Below are positions 24,250 through 33,197 of a stretch of 64,000 bases of DNA, one piece after another. Each line of letters starts with the position of its first letter. Positions within the stretch are counted from its first letter, which is position 1. This DNA comes from Bacteroidota bacterium (GTDB lineage: Bacteria > Bacteroidota > Bacteroidia > Chitinophagales > Chitinophagaceae), in NCBI GenBank assembly GCA_030706685.1, contig JAUZOA010000011.1, forward strand, positions 37,030-101,029. The letters run 5' to 3'. Both the position numbers and the translations under genes were made by a program. The notes beneath the pieces were generated by a model, which did not search any database, was not told where the DNA came from, and worked only from the letters and a program-made list of their open reading frames with translations.

Positions 24250-25394
24250 ACTTCATTAAACCCATCCGTCTTCGCCAGTACCAGGGTCTTTACTCTTTCA
24301 TTGGTGATTTCCCCGTTATGTGTAATGCAACTTCCTTTTACGAGGTCATCTTCCCAGTTCAGGTTTATTTGTCCTTCCTTATTTATTATCAGTTGTAAAA
24401 AATTCAGCACATTCTTCCCATACATCCTGCTGGCGTCGAAAGGCATGGTAGCCGCCAGGTTGGAATTCCCTACGATAGTCACACCATTATAATTAATAGT
24501 TTCATTATTCTTTGTCACCGGCGTATTGCCTCCCGTAGCTGCAGCAATATCTTTAATAACGGAACCTTTGCGCATCGCTGCTATCATTTCTTCGGTTATC
24601 AGTACAGGGGCTTTTTTGCCGGGTATCTGGGCTGTGGTAATAACGATATCCGCTTTGGCAATGCTTTCGGCGATTTTTGCTTTTTGCCTTTGCATGAACT
24701 CCTGGCTTTGCTCCACCGCATAACCACCGGCTTTGCTGGCATCGGCAGCGCCTTCTACTTCAATAAATTTTGATCCAAGACTGATTACCTCGTCTTTTAC
24801 AGCGGGTCTTGTATCAAATACTTCCACCACGGCGCCAAGTCTTCTCGCAGTGGCTATGGCCTGCAAGCCCGCAACACCAGCGCCGAGTATCAGTACCTTA
24901 GCCGGAGGAATTGTACCAGCAGCCGTCATAAACATCGGGAAATATCTTACATAAAGGTTCGCAGCAGTAAGAGCTGCTTTATAACCGGCGATATTGGCCT
25001 GTGAGCTTAAGACATCCATTGCCTGGGCACGCGTAGTGCGGGGCAACATATCCAGGGAAAAAGTACTGATACCCTGGTTAGCCCATTGCTGCATCAGGCC
25101 CGCATTATACAGTGGATGATAAACGCCGATCAGTATTTTGGATTCAAGACCCGCCAGGGCCGATTGCATCGGCTGGTGGATGCTCAGGATAATGTCGGCT
25201 ACACGAAGGATTTCACTTTTTTCTTTAACCTTCGCCCCTGCTTTTTCATAATCGGCATTACTGCAAAAGGCTTTTTCCCCTGCACCGTTTTCTACCAGGA
25301 CAGTGACCCCTTTTTTGGTAAGCGTAGCGACAGCTTCAGCAAGAAGCGATACTCTGGTTTCATGGGCGGGCTCTTTAAGAAGACCTATCGTCAT
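24246..25394 (-). CDS. pntAA: NAD(P) transhydrogenase subunit alpha, NAD-binding part
   Basis: This 382-residue cytoplasmic subunit is homologous to alanine dehydrogenase and binds NAD(H). Landmarks are the N-terminal GLLKEPAHETRVSLLAEAV, the Rossmann motif VLILGAGVAGLQAIATARRL, VEVFDTRPAVKDEV, the mobile-loop region and GSVIKDIAAATGGN. It is the promoter-proximal gene of the three-gene operon. Start ATG at 25394. Confidence 0.94.
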   Translation of the reverse strand: MTIGLLKEPAHETRVSLLAEAVATLTKKGVTVLVENGAGEKAFCSNADYEKAGAKVKEKSEILRVADIILSIHQPMQSALAGLESKILIGVYHPLYNAGLMQQWANQGISTFSLDMLPRTTRAQAMDVLSSQANIAGYKAALTAANLYVRYFPMFMTAAGTIPPAKVLILGAGVAGLQAIATARRLGAVVEVFDTRPAVKDEVISLGSKFIEVEGAADASKAGGYAVEQSQEFMQRQKAKIAESIAKADIVITTAQIPGKKAPVLITEEMIAAMRKGSVIKDIAAATGGNTPVTKNNETINYNGVTIVGNSNLAATMPFDASRMYGKNVLNFLQLIINKEGQINLNWEDDLVKGSCITHNGEITNERVKTLVLAKTDGFNEV

Positions 25395-25534
25395 TAAGCA
25401 ATCAAAATTTATTATTATATCAAAAACTAAAACTTTCTTTCACCTGCCGGAAGATATAATTTTTCATGAGAAGATCATTCAAAACTTCCTTCCAACCGCC
25501 TGCCCTGTTCAAAACTTTGGCAAAAGTAACTGTT

Positions 25535-26326
25535 TTATCTTTTTTTTGACTTACTAAATAACCAGGCCAGTAGATCTTTTTCCGCAAAGGCATTTACCCA
25601 GCTATTATGATGAACACCGGGGTATTCGGAATATTTGACATCGGCATTGAGTTGAGTGAGTTTTTTATAAAAATTACGTGAAAAATAAGGAGGCACTATT
25701 TCGTCGGCTGCTCCATGAAATATCCATAAAGAAACTTTGGTAGCAAAATCCTTCGCGGTATTGATCTTTCCGGCGCCACAGATGGGAAAAGCAGCTGCAA
25801 AAAGATCAGGATAACGGGCTATCATATCAAATACACCCATCCCTCCCTGGGAGAGACCTCCAATATAAATCCGGGACTTGTCTATAAAATGATGTATAAG
25901 CAGGCTATCCAGCAATTCCTTTACTAAACCGGTAATCGTTGTTGGTTTTTTGCGGAATGGGAAATCCCATTCTTTGGCGAGCCCGGTTGAAGAATCAATT
26001 TTCGTATCAAAATAGGCCCAGCTATCATCTTCAGGGCATTGCGGAAATAATACGATAGCCGGGAAGTTTTTCCTGTTTTCGTCGCGCAGAAAATAACGAC
26101 CGCCGATATTTAACTGCGCTTCATTATCGGTACCCTTTTCAAAAGCGCCATGCAGGAAAATTAACAGCGGGTAAGCCGATGACGAATCGAATGAAACAGG
26201 ATATAAAACCCGGTAAGGCAGGCTGCCTTTATCGCTATAAAATACTTCTTTTTGGTATTCGCTGAAATCCTGGGAATGGGCGGGGACAATGGGCCAAATC
26301 AAAAAAAATACTATGAGAATCCTCAT
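25535..26326 (-). CDS. secreted alpha/beta hydrolase (esterase/peptidase-like)
   Basis: This 263-residue protein has a signal peptide ending VPAHSQ. The fold is that of PHB-depolymerase/feruloyl-esterase-like secreted hydrolases. The oxyanion segment is LIFLHGAFEKGTDNE, the nucleophile elbow GGLSQGGMG (Ser159), the acid lies in IFHGAADEIVPP and the His in YPGVHHNSWVN. The substrate cannot be read from the sequence. It is the last gene of a same-strand run that begins with thyA, but its extracytoplasmic role is unrelated to folate metabolism. Confidence 0.8.
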   Translation of the reverse strand: MRILIVFFLIWPIVPAHSQDFSEYQKEVFYSDKGSLPYRVLYPVSFDSSSAYPLLIFLHGAFEKGTDNEAQLNIGGRYFLRDENRKNFPAIVLFPQCPEDDSWAYFDTKIDSSTGLAKEWDFPFRKKPTTITGLVKELLDSLLIHHFIDKSRIYIGGLSQGGMGVFDMIARYPDLFAAAFPICGAGKINTAKDFATKVSLWIFHGAADEIVPPYFSRNFYKKLTQLNADVKYSEYPGVHHNSWVNAFAEKDLLAWLFSKSKKR

Positions 26327-26380
26327 AAACGGGCTGTATTAAATCATCGATTCGTTTAAAAGTTTAAGCCACACATAAAC

Positions 26381-27181
26381 TCAAAACCTGATACTAAAAT
26401 GCTGTTTCTCCCTGATCTCCTTCCGGAAAATGAGGATCCCGATAAAGAACAGGTCGATACTCAATGTTACCCGGGGATGATCTTTGCAATGCTTCCATGC
26501 CTGCTCCATCTCCCTACTCCAATGAATATCATCCAGTACTACAAGCGAAAAGTTATGGATTTTGGGGAGAATCGTTTCAAAATAACGGATAGTTGGTTCC
26601 AGGCGATGATTACCGTCGATGAAAGAAAAACCTACAGGTGATGGCAGGGACGTGATGACAGGAGATAATGTATCGTCGAAATTTCCTTCAATTAATTCCA
26701 CATTTTGAAGTTCCTGTTTTTTGAAGCTTTCCCGGGCAATCGCTGAAATCTCTTTGGCCCCTTCCAATGTGATCAGTTTCGCGGCAGGGTTTGCGAGGGA
26801 GAGATAAGAGGTTGTAATGCCCAGGGAAGTACCCAATTCGAGAATAGTACCCGGTTGGTAATATTTTATCATTCGATATAATAACTGTCCGAATTTGGCC
26901 GGTTTGGCCGCATTTTTCGCGATAGAAGCAATCATCCTTTGACTGGTTTTTGAAATGGTGGAGCCGGCTCCCAGGTCATCTACATTGATTATTGTCTCAT
27001 TTTTTAATAGCTGCCGCCGCAGATCCTCCACTTGCCTGTAAGAAGGATAATCAGTTTTGTCATTTAAAATCTTTGTGATGAATTCGAACACAAACGGCGA
27101 ATGAATACCGTGGCCCCGGCCGCTGGAAGCCCTGAGATAATATTGAAGATATTTCAGACTGAGTTGAAATTTGCTATACAT
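26381..27181 (-). CDS. class I SAM-dependent methyltransferase
   Basis: This 266-residue protein has an N-terminal helical region (GRGHGIHSPFVFEFITKIL) and then a Rossmann methyltransferase domain. The SAM loop is ILELGTSLGITTSYLSLAN, the acidic strand LITLEGAKEIS, and motif IV FSFIDGNHRLEPTIRYF. The LVVLDDIHWSREMEQAW segment resembles O-methyltransferases of the catechol/caffeoyl-CoA type, though the substrate is unknown. It lies 63 bp after folA on the same strand. Confidence 0.82.
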   Translation of the reverse strand: MYSKFQLSLKYLQYYLRASSGRGHGIHSPFVFEFITKILNDKTDYPSYRQVEDLRRQLLKNETIINVDDLGAGSTISKTSQRMIASIAKNAAKPAKFGQLLYRMIKYYQPGTILELGTSLGITTSYLSLANPAAKLITLEGAKEISAIARESFKKQELQNVELIEGNFDDTLSPVITSLPSPVGFSFIDGNHRLEPTIRYFETILPKIHNFSLVVLDDIHWSREMEQAWKHCKDHPRVTLSIDLFFIGILIFRKEIREKQHFSIRF

Positions 27182-27244
27182 CGTAATTTAAAGAAACAAA
27201 TTCTACGTAAGAGATGCCGGTTTATCCCCTTCAGTGACGGGTGT

Positions 27245-27739
27245 TCAAAAAATCCGCTCCCAAACCTGGAAGGAATACGCATATTTATGATGTTCATCAG
27301 CTTCATGATCTTTGCTGCTTACCAGTTTCCATGATTTGGGATCAATCACGGGGAAATAAGTATCTCCTTCCGGTTCTGCATTTACCCGTGTAATATAGAT
27401 TCGTTTGGCTTTTTCAAATACCATCTTATATATTTCGCCGCCGCCGATTACCATCATTTCTTTTACATCCATCTCTCTTACCAGGAAAAGGGCATCTTCA
27501 AAAGTCTTTACTGCAATCGTTCCTTCTTTGTCCCAGCCGGGCTGACGGGTAATAACAATATTTTTTCTTCCTTTCAGCGGTTTACCGAGTGATTCAAACG
27601 TCTTTCTGCCCATTACCACGGGCAGGCCCCAGGTAACATTCTTGAAAAACTTCATATCATTGGGCAAGCACCATAATAATTTATTGTCTTTGCCAATGAC
27701 ATTGTTTTTAGCAGCGGCGACAACGAGAGAGATGATCAT
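27245..27739 (-). CDS. folA: dihydrofolate reductase
   Basis: This 164-residue enzyme regenerates tetrahydrofolate from the dihydrofolate released by ThyA. It shows SLVVAAAKNNVIGKDNKLLW, LPNDMKFFKNVTWGLPVVMGRKTF (the Asn-Asp and NADPH-contacting segments), the GRKNIVITRQPGW strand and MVIGGGEIYKM. The start is the ATG at 27739, since the extra residues of a longer frame (to 27820) are encoded by leader sequence that includes a small palindromic repeat (CCCTAAAGGGG near 27779). It lies about 210 bp downstream of thyA on the same strand. Confidence 0.94.
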   Translation of the reverse strand: MIISLVVAAAKNNVIGKDNKLLWCLPNDMKFFKNVTWGLPVVMGRKTFESLGKPLKGRKNIVITRQPGWDKEGTIAVKTFEDALFLVREMDVKEMMVIGGGEIYKMVFEKAKRIYITRVNAEPEGDTYFPVIDPKSWKLVSSKDHEADEHHKYAYSFQVWERIF

Positions 27740-27919
27740 ACTCCCAGAGTTTTTTAGTAAACCCGGAATTGCTTTCCACCCTAAAGGGGAGTTTTTGAAA
27801 ACCCATTTAGCGGAAGACACTTACCGGTTTTGTATTCATACAAATGTAAAGAGATAAAAGGCTTAACAGAGATTTTACTTCTTTAATGGCTATAAACTGT
27901 TAAAGGGAAAAATCAACCT

Positions 27920-27947
27920 AAGTTCCCCCTTTAGGGGACAGGGGGTA
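27920..27947. repeat. GC-rich palindromic element downstream of thyA
   Basis: The core CCCCT-TT-AGGGG (27926-27937) with a second G-run abuts the thyA stop codon. The type resembles the elements in ribD and the RsmF gene, but the 18-bp flank is not present. It may act as a terminator-like hairpin. Confidence 0.45.
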
Positions 27948-27949
27948 TC

Positions 27950-28762
27950 TTACACCGCCACCGGCGCTTTTATCCCCGGGTGGCTCTGGTAATTCTCCAG
28001 GGTGAAATCTTCAAACGTAAAATCAAAGATATTTTTTACAGAAGGATTCAATTTCATGGTTGGTAAGGGGAAAGGCTTACGGCTTAATTGCAATTTCACC
28101 TGTTCCATGTGGTTATTATATATATGGACATCCCCGAATGTATGAATGAATTCGCCTGCCTCAAGATCGCAAACCTGCGCGATCATCATGGTCAGCAATG
28201 CATAGGATGCGATATTGAAAGGAACACCGAGAAATACATCAGCACTCCTCTGGTAAAGCTGGCAACTTAATTTACCATTAGCTACATAGAACTGGAACAT
28301 AGTATGACAAGGCATCAATGCCATCTTCGGCAGATCAGCCACATTCCAGGCACTGACGATCAAACGACGGCTGTCAGGATTCTTTTTTATTTGGGAAATC
28401 AGTTCACTGATCTGGTCCACAGTTTTTTCACCCTTTCCTTCTTCACCGGATCCCGCGGACCAACTCCGCCATTGCTTGCCGTATACCGGGCCCAGTTCTC
28501 CTTTTTCATCCGCCCACTCATCCCAGATGCTGACATTGTGTTCTTTTAAATAAGCAATATTCGTTTCTCCTTTCAGAAACCAAAGTAATTCATAAATAAT
28601 GCTCCTGAGATGAACCTTTTTAGTCGTCACCAACGGAAATCCTTTTTGGAGATCAAAACGCATCTGGTAACCAAAACAGCTTTGCGTACCCGTGCCGGTA
28701 CGGTCGCTTTTATGAATGCCATTATCGAGAATATGCTGAAGCAGGCCAAGGTATTCTTGCAT
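27950..28762 (-). CDS. thyA: thymidylate synthase
   Basis: This 270-residue classical (non-ThyX) enzyme methylates dUMP to dTMP using methylene-tetrahydrofolate. It has [20 protein letters not shown] (phosphate-binding Arg), [20 protein letters not shown], the nucleophile in [14 protein letters not shown] (Cys152), the [18 protein letters not shown] segment and the terminal APVAV. A short Gly/Glu-rich insertion ([11 protein letters not shown], about 102-112) lies in the small-domain loop that varies between ThyA proteins. It is transcribed ahead of folA, its functional partner. Confidence 0.96.
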   Translation of the reverse strand: MQEYLGLLQHILDNGIHKSDRTGTGTQSCFGYQMRFDLQKGFPLVTTKKVHLRSIIYELLWFLKGETNIAYLKEHNVSIWDEWADEKGELGPVYGKQWRSWSAGSGEEGKGEKTVDQISELISQIKKNPDSRRLIVSAWNVADLPKMALMPCHTMFQFYVANGKLSCQLYQRSADVFLGVPFNIASYALLTMMIAQVCDLEAGEFIHTFGDVHIYNNHMEQVKLQLSRKPFPLPTMKLNPSVKNIFDFTFEDFTLENYQSHPGIKAPVAV

Positions 28763-28834
28763 GGGCGCAAGTTACGAAAAAGGCTAATGGTCAATGGTGG
28801 ATGTGAGCAAGCTGTGGATTGAAAAAATCGCCGG

Positions 28835-29218
28835 TCAGACAGGTACAAAGCGGTATGCACAATTTTCAATACACATATATATTGAAATATCAAGACGGGT
28901 ATTATCAATATAACGGATATACCAGGTTTCCGTATTATTATTACTGGTGGATGACATAGTCACTTCATTAGACGATAAAGAATACCTGTCTGATTGCAAA
29001 GAAGCCTTGGGAAAGCCCGGGCTATAATTAAAATGTCCCCCGCTGGTAAACTCAATAATGACAGGATTGAGAGAAGTATAAGGTTGCCAGCACCGGGCTT
29101 ACAAATGTTTCGGTCAGTTTCCATTTCCCGACCAGTGAAGTGTTTTCTTTTCTTTCCTGCTTCCTGGTACATCCTGTGAAAATGACCAGGCTGATACCAG
29201 GTAAATGAGCGGCTTCAT
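28835..29218 (-). pseudogene. frameshifted lipocalin-like lipoprotein gene
   Basis: Read with two corrections, this locus encodes one protein of about 127 residues from the ATG at 29218 to the TGA at 28835. It has a lipoprotein signal (MKPLIYLVSA joined to LVIFTGC), then SLVGKWKLTETFVSP, then LNPVIIEFTSGGHFNYSPGF and, near the end, ETWYIRYIDNTRLDIS. This is the layout of small Bacteroidota lipocalin-like lipoproteins. One base is missing near 29189 and one extra base is present near 29092-29097. The two shifts cancel, so the outer parts share a frame. It is either a recent pseudogene or two sequencing errors. Confidence 0.65.
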
Positions 29219-29280
29219 GCAAAAGATATTTTCAAAGGCTGACAACCGGTCATTTTAAAACGTTGCAGCTCCGGGGTCTT

Positions 29281-30513
29281 TTATACAACTGTTTCTTCGT
29301 TTTCCCTGTTATTGTATTCCGGCCTGAGCGCAATAACAAGCGATCCTTTACTTTCATCGTCAATAAAGTTTGAAAGTTCTTTATATAACCTTCTTAATAA
29401 TTGTTTATTGTCAAAAAGTTTCTGCACCATGAACTGTACCTTCGCCTGCTCTTCAGACAATTGCTGTTCCAATGTATTTGCCAGGTCCCTGTTATCTGCC
29501 ATGGCAGCGCTCAGCGTTTCATTTTGCTCTTTGGCTTCCCGGAGTGTATTTTCGAGGTAAGCGATGTAATTCAGCTTATCGTTAAGTTGCAGTTGTTTTT
29601 CTGCCAATTGCTCTTCTCTTTCACAAAGAACAACCTGTATTTTATCTGCCTGTTCCTGTCTTAGTAATAATTCATTTTCCAATGCTTCCTTGTTCTTTTT
29701 GACGGTATCATTATCTTCTTTTATCCGTTTCGTTTCAGCTACTGCCTGCAACCGCTGGTGCTCCGACCGGTACAGGTCTTTGATCCTTTGTTCCAGTTGG
29801 TTTTGTAAAAAATGTATCTGCGCTTTTTTCTCCTGCAGCAGGTCTTCCAGGTATTCCTGCCCGGCTACTTTCTCTCTTAAAGAATTATTTTCTTCTTTCC
29901 ACCTGTTGATGACAACTGCCTTTTCATCATCCGTGGCTGTCTCCATGCTTACTTGTTCCTGAAGCGCCCTGTTTTCCTGTTCCAGCCGCCGGAAAGACCT
30001 TTCGAACTGTTCCAGCTTAACCAGTAATTCCTTTTTTTCTTCTTCATGATCTTTAACCAGTTTATTTATTTCTGCCTGTAAATCTCCCGGCACTTTCTCC
30101 TTTACATTTTCCATGGCATCTTTTTTTGGGGAGTTGATAAAATGGGTTTGAATATAATTTGCCAGCACGGTATATTTTGTTTGGATATTTGTAAGATTTC
30201 GTTGCAATGCCGTTACACGGGCATGACTATAGGTAAGCCTGTCCTTATAGGCCCGGATGAGATCCGAATAATCGAATAAAATATATTCACCATCGCCATT
30301 TGTATACCCAACCTGCTCAGGGGAAGCTTGCATGAACAGATCACTTTCATTCTCTTTACTATTATCTTTGAGAGTATCCTTTCTTTTTTTCCCATAATGC
30401 AAAAGAACTGTTACCAGCACAATAAACGCCAGCACAGGCAAAACGATCCAGCAGAGGATTTGTATGAATTTTAAAAATTCAGGTATGGGTCCGGTAACTA
30501 ACAGCATCCCCAT
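29281..30513 (-). CDS. membrane-anchored coiled-coil protein
   Basis: This 410-residue protein has one transmembrane helix at about 15-42 (LCWIVLPVLAFIVLVTVLLHYG). After that it has a basic stretch and an acidic region with LFDYSDLIRAYKDRLTYSHARV, and then a nearly continuous coiled coil (about 110-380) rich in Glu, Gln, Leu and Lys. There is no enzyme motif. It may be a cytoplasmic structural or scaffolding protein tied to the inner membrane. I do not recognise a named family. It lies downstream of a gene-free 413-bp gap. Confidence 0.7.
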   Translation of the reverse strand: MGMLLVTGPIPEFLKFIQILCWIVLPVLAFIVLVTVLLHYGKKRKDTLKDNSKENESDLFMQASPEQVGYTNGDGEYILFDYSDLIRAYKDRLTYSHARVTALQRNLTNIQTKYTVLANYIQTHFINSPKKDAMENVKEKVPGDLQAEINKLVKDHEEEKKELLVKLEQFERSFRRLEQENRALQEQVSMETATDDEKAVVINRWKEENNSLREKVAGQEYLEDLLQEKKAQIHFLQNQLEQRIKDLYRSEHQRLQAVAETKRIKEDNDTVKKNKEALENELLLRQEQADKIQVVLCEREEQLAEKQLQLNDKLNYIAYLENTLREAKEQNETLSAAMADNRDLANTLEQQLSEEQAKVQFMVQKLFDNKQLLRRLYKELSNFIDDESKGSLVIALRPEYNNRENEETVV

Positions 30514-30926
30514 ATTGATTTCGAGTAAAGCTCGTGCATATGTATTTTAACAGTTCTTTGATTCCTGCGACAATTGACAGGGTTAATTCTCTGAGGTGGG
30601 GAAATAAACGGAGGCGGAGTTCTTCAACTATGATCTTATAACACGAAAGACAACCGGGTTATTGTTTAATGTGAATAATTATTTCTTATGAAGTTTTATC
30701 ATTTCAATAATAATACCAAATAGGATTTATCCCCTGCATTTGTACAGAAATATTAATTCACACGATTAAAGAAGAATTATATAATAAGTAAATAACTGTT
30801 TATTGATAAAGCTTTATAGAATCCACGATCAGCCATTGAGGGAAACAAGCAGAGGCATCGTATCCGGATCCCGGTCAATTGCCTCCCATTGCTAAACCTG
30901 CAGGTGTTCAGCCTGTCTCTCCCGGA
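30514..30926. other. gene-free stretch
   Basis: No open frame with recognisable content, no RNA gene and no periodic array is visible in this AT-rich gap. It presumably holds the promoter of the coiled-coil gene at its left side. Confidence 0.5.
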
Positions 30927-32159
30927 TTATTTTCTTTCTTTTCTTCTTACCAATTCTTTTTTTATCAACGTTAGTTCTCTTCCGGTTTGTCCTTTCACCG
31001 AAGTATTTTCCTGTGCCCTGCGCATCAGGTAAGGGATCACATCTTTGATAGGGCCGAATGGTAAATATTTACTGACACTGCACCCGGCATGTGCTAAATT
31101 AAAAGTGATATTATCGCTCATACCATACAATTGGCTGAAATGAACATGGGGATGATTCAATGGCAGGCCCTTTTGTTGCATCAGTTGTGTAGTATAGAGA
31201 TTACTGTATTCATTATGAGAAGCTACGATCAGGGCGATCCGGTCAATATGCTCAATGCAATATTGAATCCCGGCATTAAAATCCTTATCAGTGATTTCTT
31301 TATCAGGATGGATAGGCGAAGGATATCCCATCTCCACGGCCCTTTGTCTTTCTTTTTCCATATAAGCGCCCCGAACCAATTTGGCGCCGAGGATAAAGTT
31401 TCTTTCAATGGCCGCTTCATAGGAATCTTTCAGGAAAGGGAGACGATCAGTGCGGTAATGCTGGGTGGTATTATATACAACGGCTCTTTCCTTATTGAAA
31501 GTATCCATCATCAGGATTGTAAGCGCGTCAACCGGTCCCTGTATCCATGTATCTTCTGCATCTACCATGACGCCGACATTTTTTTTAGCGGCCGTCTCGC
31601 AAACACGTATCATCCGGTGACGGAGTCGTTGCCCCTCTCCTTTTTCACCGGCATGTAATTCTTCCCGCGCTTTCATATATCTTTTCATCAGCGTGCCCTC
31701 TTCTTTCTCCATCAACGCACCGATTTTTTCCAATAATGCAAATCTTGCAAAGCCGGTCACCTTTACGCTCATAAACGGAATATTGGGCTGCGTAGCCGCG
31801 TAATTAATGACTCTTATAAATTCATCACAGGCATGATCAAAATTCTCTTCGCCTTCTTTTCCTTCCACGGCATAATCCAATATCACCTGTACATGGTACT
31901 CCGAAAGCTTTTTGGCCACTTTTGCCGTTTGCTCCAGGGTTTCGCCGCCCACAAACTGGGAAAAAATAGTATTACGAATAATCCATTTTACCGGCAAACC
32001 CGCTCTGATGGACCAGGGAACCAGTCTTGTTCCTGTCTTTACCAGCGAAGGCCTTGCCATCAAGGAAAATAGAAACCGGGCTTTTCGTAATTGTTTGTCC
32101 GCCTTGTATTCAAATGCAAATTCTGTATTCTCGAAAGAAATAACGGGGTGTGGCTCCAT
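30927..32159 (-). CDS. proline dehydrogenase
   Basis: This 410-residue FAD-dependent enzyme oxidises proline to pyrroline-5-carboxylate and feeds electrons to the quinone pool. It is a stand-alone PRODH and lacks the aldehyde dehydrogenase half of PutA. Landmarks are GETLEQTAKVAKKL, MSVKVTGFARFALLEKI, GVMVDAEDTWIQGPVDALT, QHYRTDRLPFLKDSY, LGAKLVRGAYMEKER (the KLVRGAYxxxE flavin/substrate motif), VASHNEYSN and the C-terminal FGPIKDVIPYLMRRAQEN. Fits the window's many peptide-releasing enzymes, as a route for using proline. Confidence 0.93.
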   Translation of the reverse strand: MEPHPVISFENTEFAFEYKADKQLRKARFLFSLMARPSLVKTGTRLVPWSIRAGLPVKWIIRNTIFSQFVGGETLEQTAKVAKKLSEYHVQVILDYAVEGKEGEENFDHACDEFIRVINYAATQPNIPFMSVKVTGFARFALLEKIGALMEKEEGTLMKRYMKAREELHAGEKGEGQRLRHRMIRVCETAAKKNVGVMVDAEDTWIQGPVDALTILMMDTFNKERAVVYNTTQHYRTDRLPFLKDSYEAAIERNFILGAKLVRGAYMEKERQRAVEMGYPSPIHPDKEITDKDFNAGIQYCIEHIDRIALIVASHNEYSNLYTTQLMQQKGLPLNHPHVHFSQLYGMSDNITFNLAHAGCSVSKYLPFGPIKDVIPYLMRRAQENTSVKGQTGRELTLIKKELVRRKERK

Positions 32160-32191
32160 AGCAAATTATAATAGCAAATGTAAAAGAAGAA

Positions 32192-32231
32192 GTTTAAATG
32201 TTGAAGCGTTTAAAGATTTAAAGTTATTGAA
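32192..32231. repeat. 8-bp-period array upstream of proline dehydrogenase
   Basis: Five 8-mers based on GTTTAAAG (32208; ATTTAAAG at 32216) lie in the spacer between two divergently transcribed genes. Confidence 0.5.
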
Positions 32232-32270
32232 ACCTCTTTATAAAAGGGAAATTACTTATTGCGGGAAACA

Positions 32271-32294
32271 TTAAACCCTTCAACCTTTCAAACC
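32271..32294. repeat. 8-bp-period array upstream of the thioesterase gene
   Basis: Three 8-mers (TTAAACCC at 32271, TTCAACCT, TTCAAACC) repeat, in complementary form, the words of the array at 32192-32231, so the two together form a loose inverted pair around the spacer. Confidence 0.45.
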
Positions 32295-32332
32295 CTTAGA
32301 CAATCCCCCCTTACCTTTACAAAAAATTCAGC

Positions 32333-32848
32333 ATGAAACTAAAAAAGGCCAGCGACAGCCTGACACTGATGACGGAAATTGTATTGCCCAATGACACCAA
32401 TACATTTGGCAACCTGATGGGCGGGCGTTTGATGTATTGGATGGATATTGCCGCAGCCATTGCTTCGCAAAAACATTGCAACGCGCCGGTGGTAACCGCT
32501 TCCGTAGATAATATTTCCTTCCAAAACCCGATCAAACTGGGCAATGTGGTGCATATCGAAGCAAAAATAACAAGAGCCTTTACTACTTCGATGGAAGTCT
32601 ACCTGAAAGTATGGAGTGAAGATCTTTCCCGGCAATTCCAATATAACAGCAACGAGGCTTATTATACATTCGTAGCGCTTGATCCTAATAAGAAGCCTTT
32701 ACCCGTACCGCAAATCGTCCCCGAAACCGAAGAAGAAAAAAAATTATTTGACGGCGCATTACGAAGAAGACAACTGCGGCTGATACTTGGCGGTAAGATG
32801 AACCCGGATGATGCAACGGAGCTTAGAGCATTGTTTGTGAAAGACTAG
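32333..32848 (+). CDS. acyl-CoA thioesterase, hotdog fold (YciA/BACH-like)
   Basis: This 171-residue protein is a single-hotdog acyl-CoA hydrolase. The family start LMTEIVLPNDTNTFGNLMGG includes the catalytic Asn-Asp region. Then come RLMYWMDIAAAIASQKHC, VDNISFQNPIKLGNVVHIEA and YYTFVALDPNKKPLPVP, followed by a charged helical tail (EKKLFDGALRRRQLRL). It releases free acids from acyl-CoAs in the cytoplasm. It is divergent from the proline dehydrogenase gene and otherwise alone. Confidence 0.9.
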   Translation: MKLKKASDSLTLMTEIVLPNDTNTFGNLMGGRLMYWMDIAAAIASQKHCNAPVVTASVDNISFQNPIKLGNVVHIEAKITRAFTTSMEVYLKVWSEDLSRQFQYNSNEAYYTFVALDPNKKPLPVPQIVPETEEEKKLFDGALRRRQLRLILGGKMNPDDATELRALFVKD

Positions 32849-32886
32849 AACCAAACATTTTCGCAGCTACCAATTTTGCACCCGCA

Positions 32887-33164
32887 ATGTCATCTCTTCC
32901 CCTGATATTGTTATTGATAGTATTGTCAGCCGCCATGATCAGGTTTTTTACAATTTTTTTCACGAAATGGGTCACGCCATTCCCGCTATCTTACTGACAA
33001 AAAATAAAGTGGCTGTATATATAGAGTCATATGGCAACCCAAGGAATAACATTAAGTTTAAGATTGGCCTTCTTGAGGTTTGGTTCAGGTACGATTTTCT
33101 ATTTTGGAAAAGAGGGCTTTGTATTTCTTCCGCCGGGGACACTTGCACTTCTCCACTTGCTTGA
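32887..33164 (+). pseudogene. truncated, frameshifted M50-like membrane metalloprotease gene
   Basis: The frame starting at 32887 gives a hydrophobic helix (SSLPLILLLIVLSAAMIRFF) and then breaks in a run of seven T (32954-32960). One extra T would join it to the next frame, which encodes FHEMGHAIPAILLTKNKV (HExxH zinc motif) and IKFKIGLLEVWFRY. The match then ends at about CISSAG and a stop follows at 33162. Intact M50-like proteins of this type are considerably longer and have further membrane segments, so the gene is broken both by the frameshift and by loss of the 3' part. It lies next to an ORF6N gene. Confidence 0.6.
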
Positions 33165-33197
33165 GAATTCATTTTATCACAGGCCTCAATACTACCT

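Noticed and set aside
28763..28834. tRNA or small RNA gene next to thyA
   Set aside because: No cloverleaf or conserved T-loop sequence could be found here or in any other gap of the window.
28960..29172. 70-residue minus-strand reading frame as a gene
   Set aside because: It lies in the wrong frame over the frameshifted lipocalin-like gene, which explains the sequence better.
32967..33164. Stand-alone 65-residue protein starting with MGHAIP
   Set aside because: It starts in the middle of an HExxH motif, so it is the second half of a broken gene and not a complete protein.
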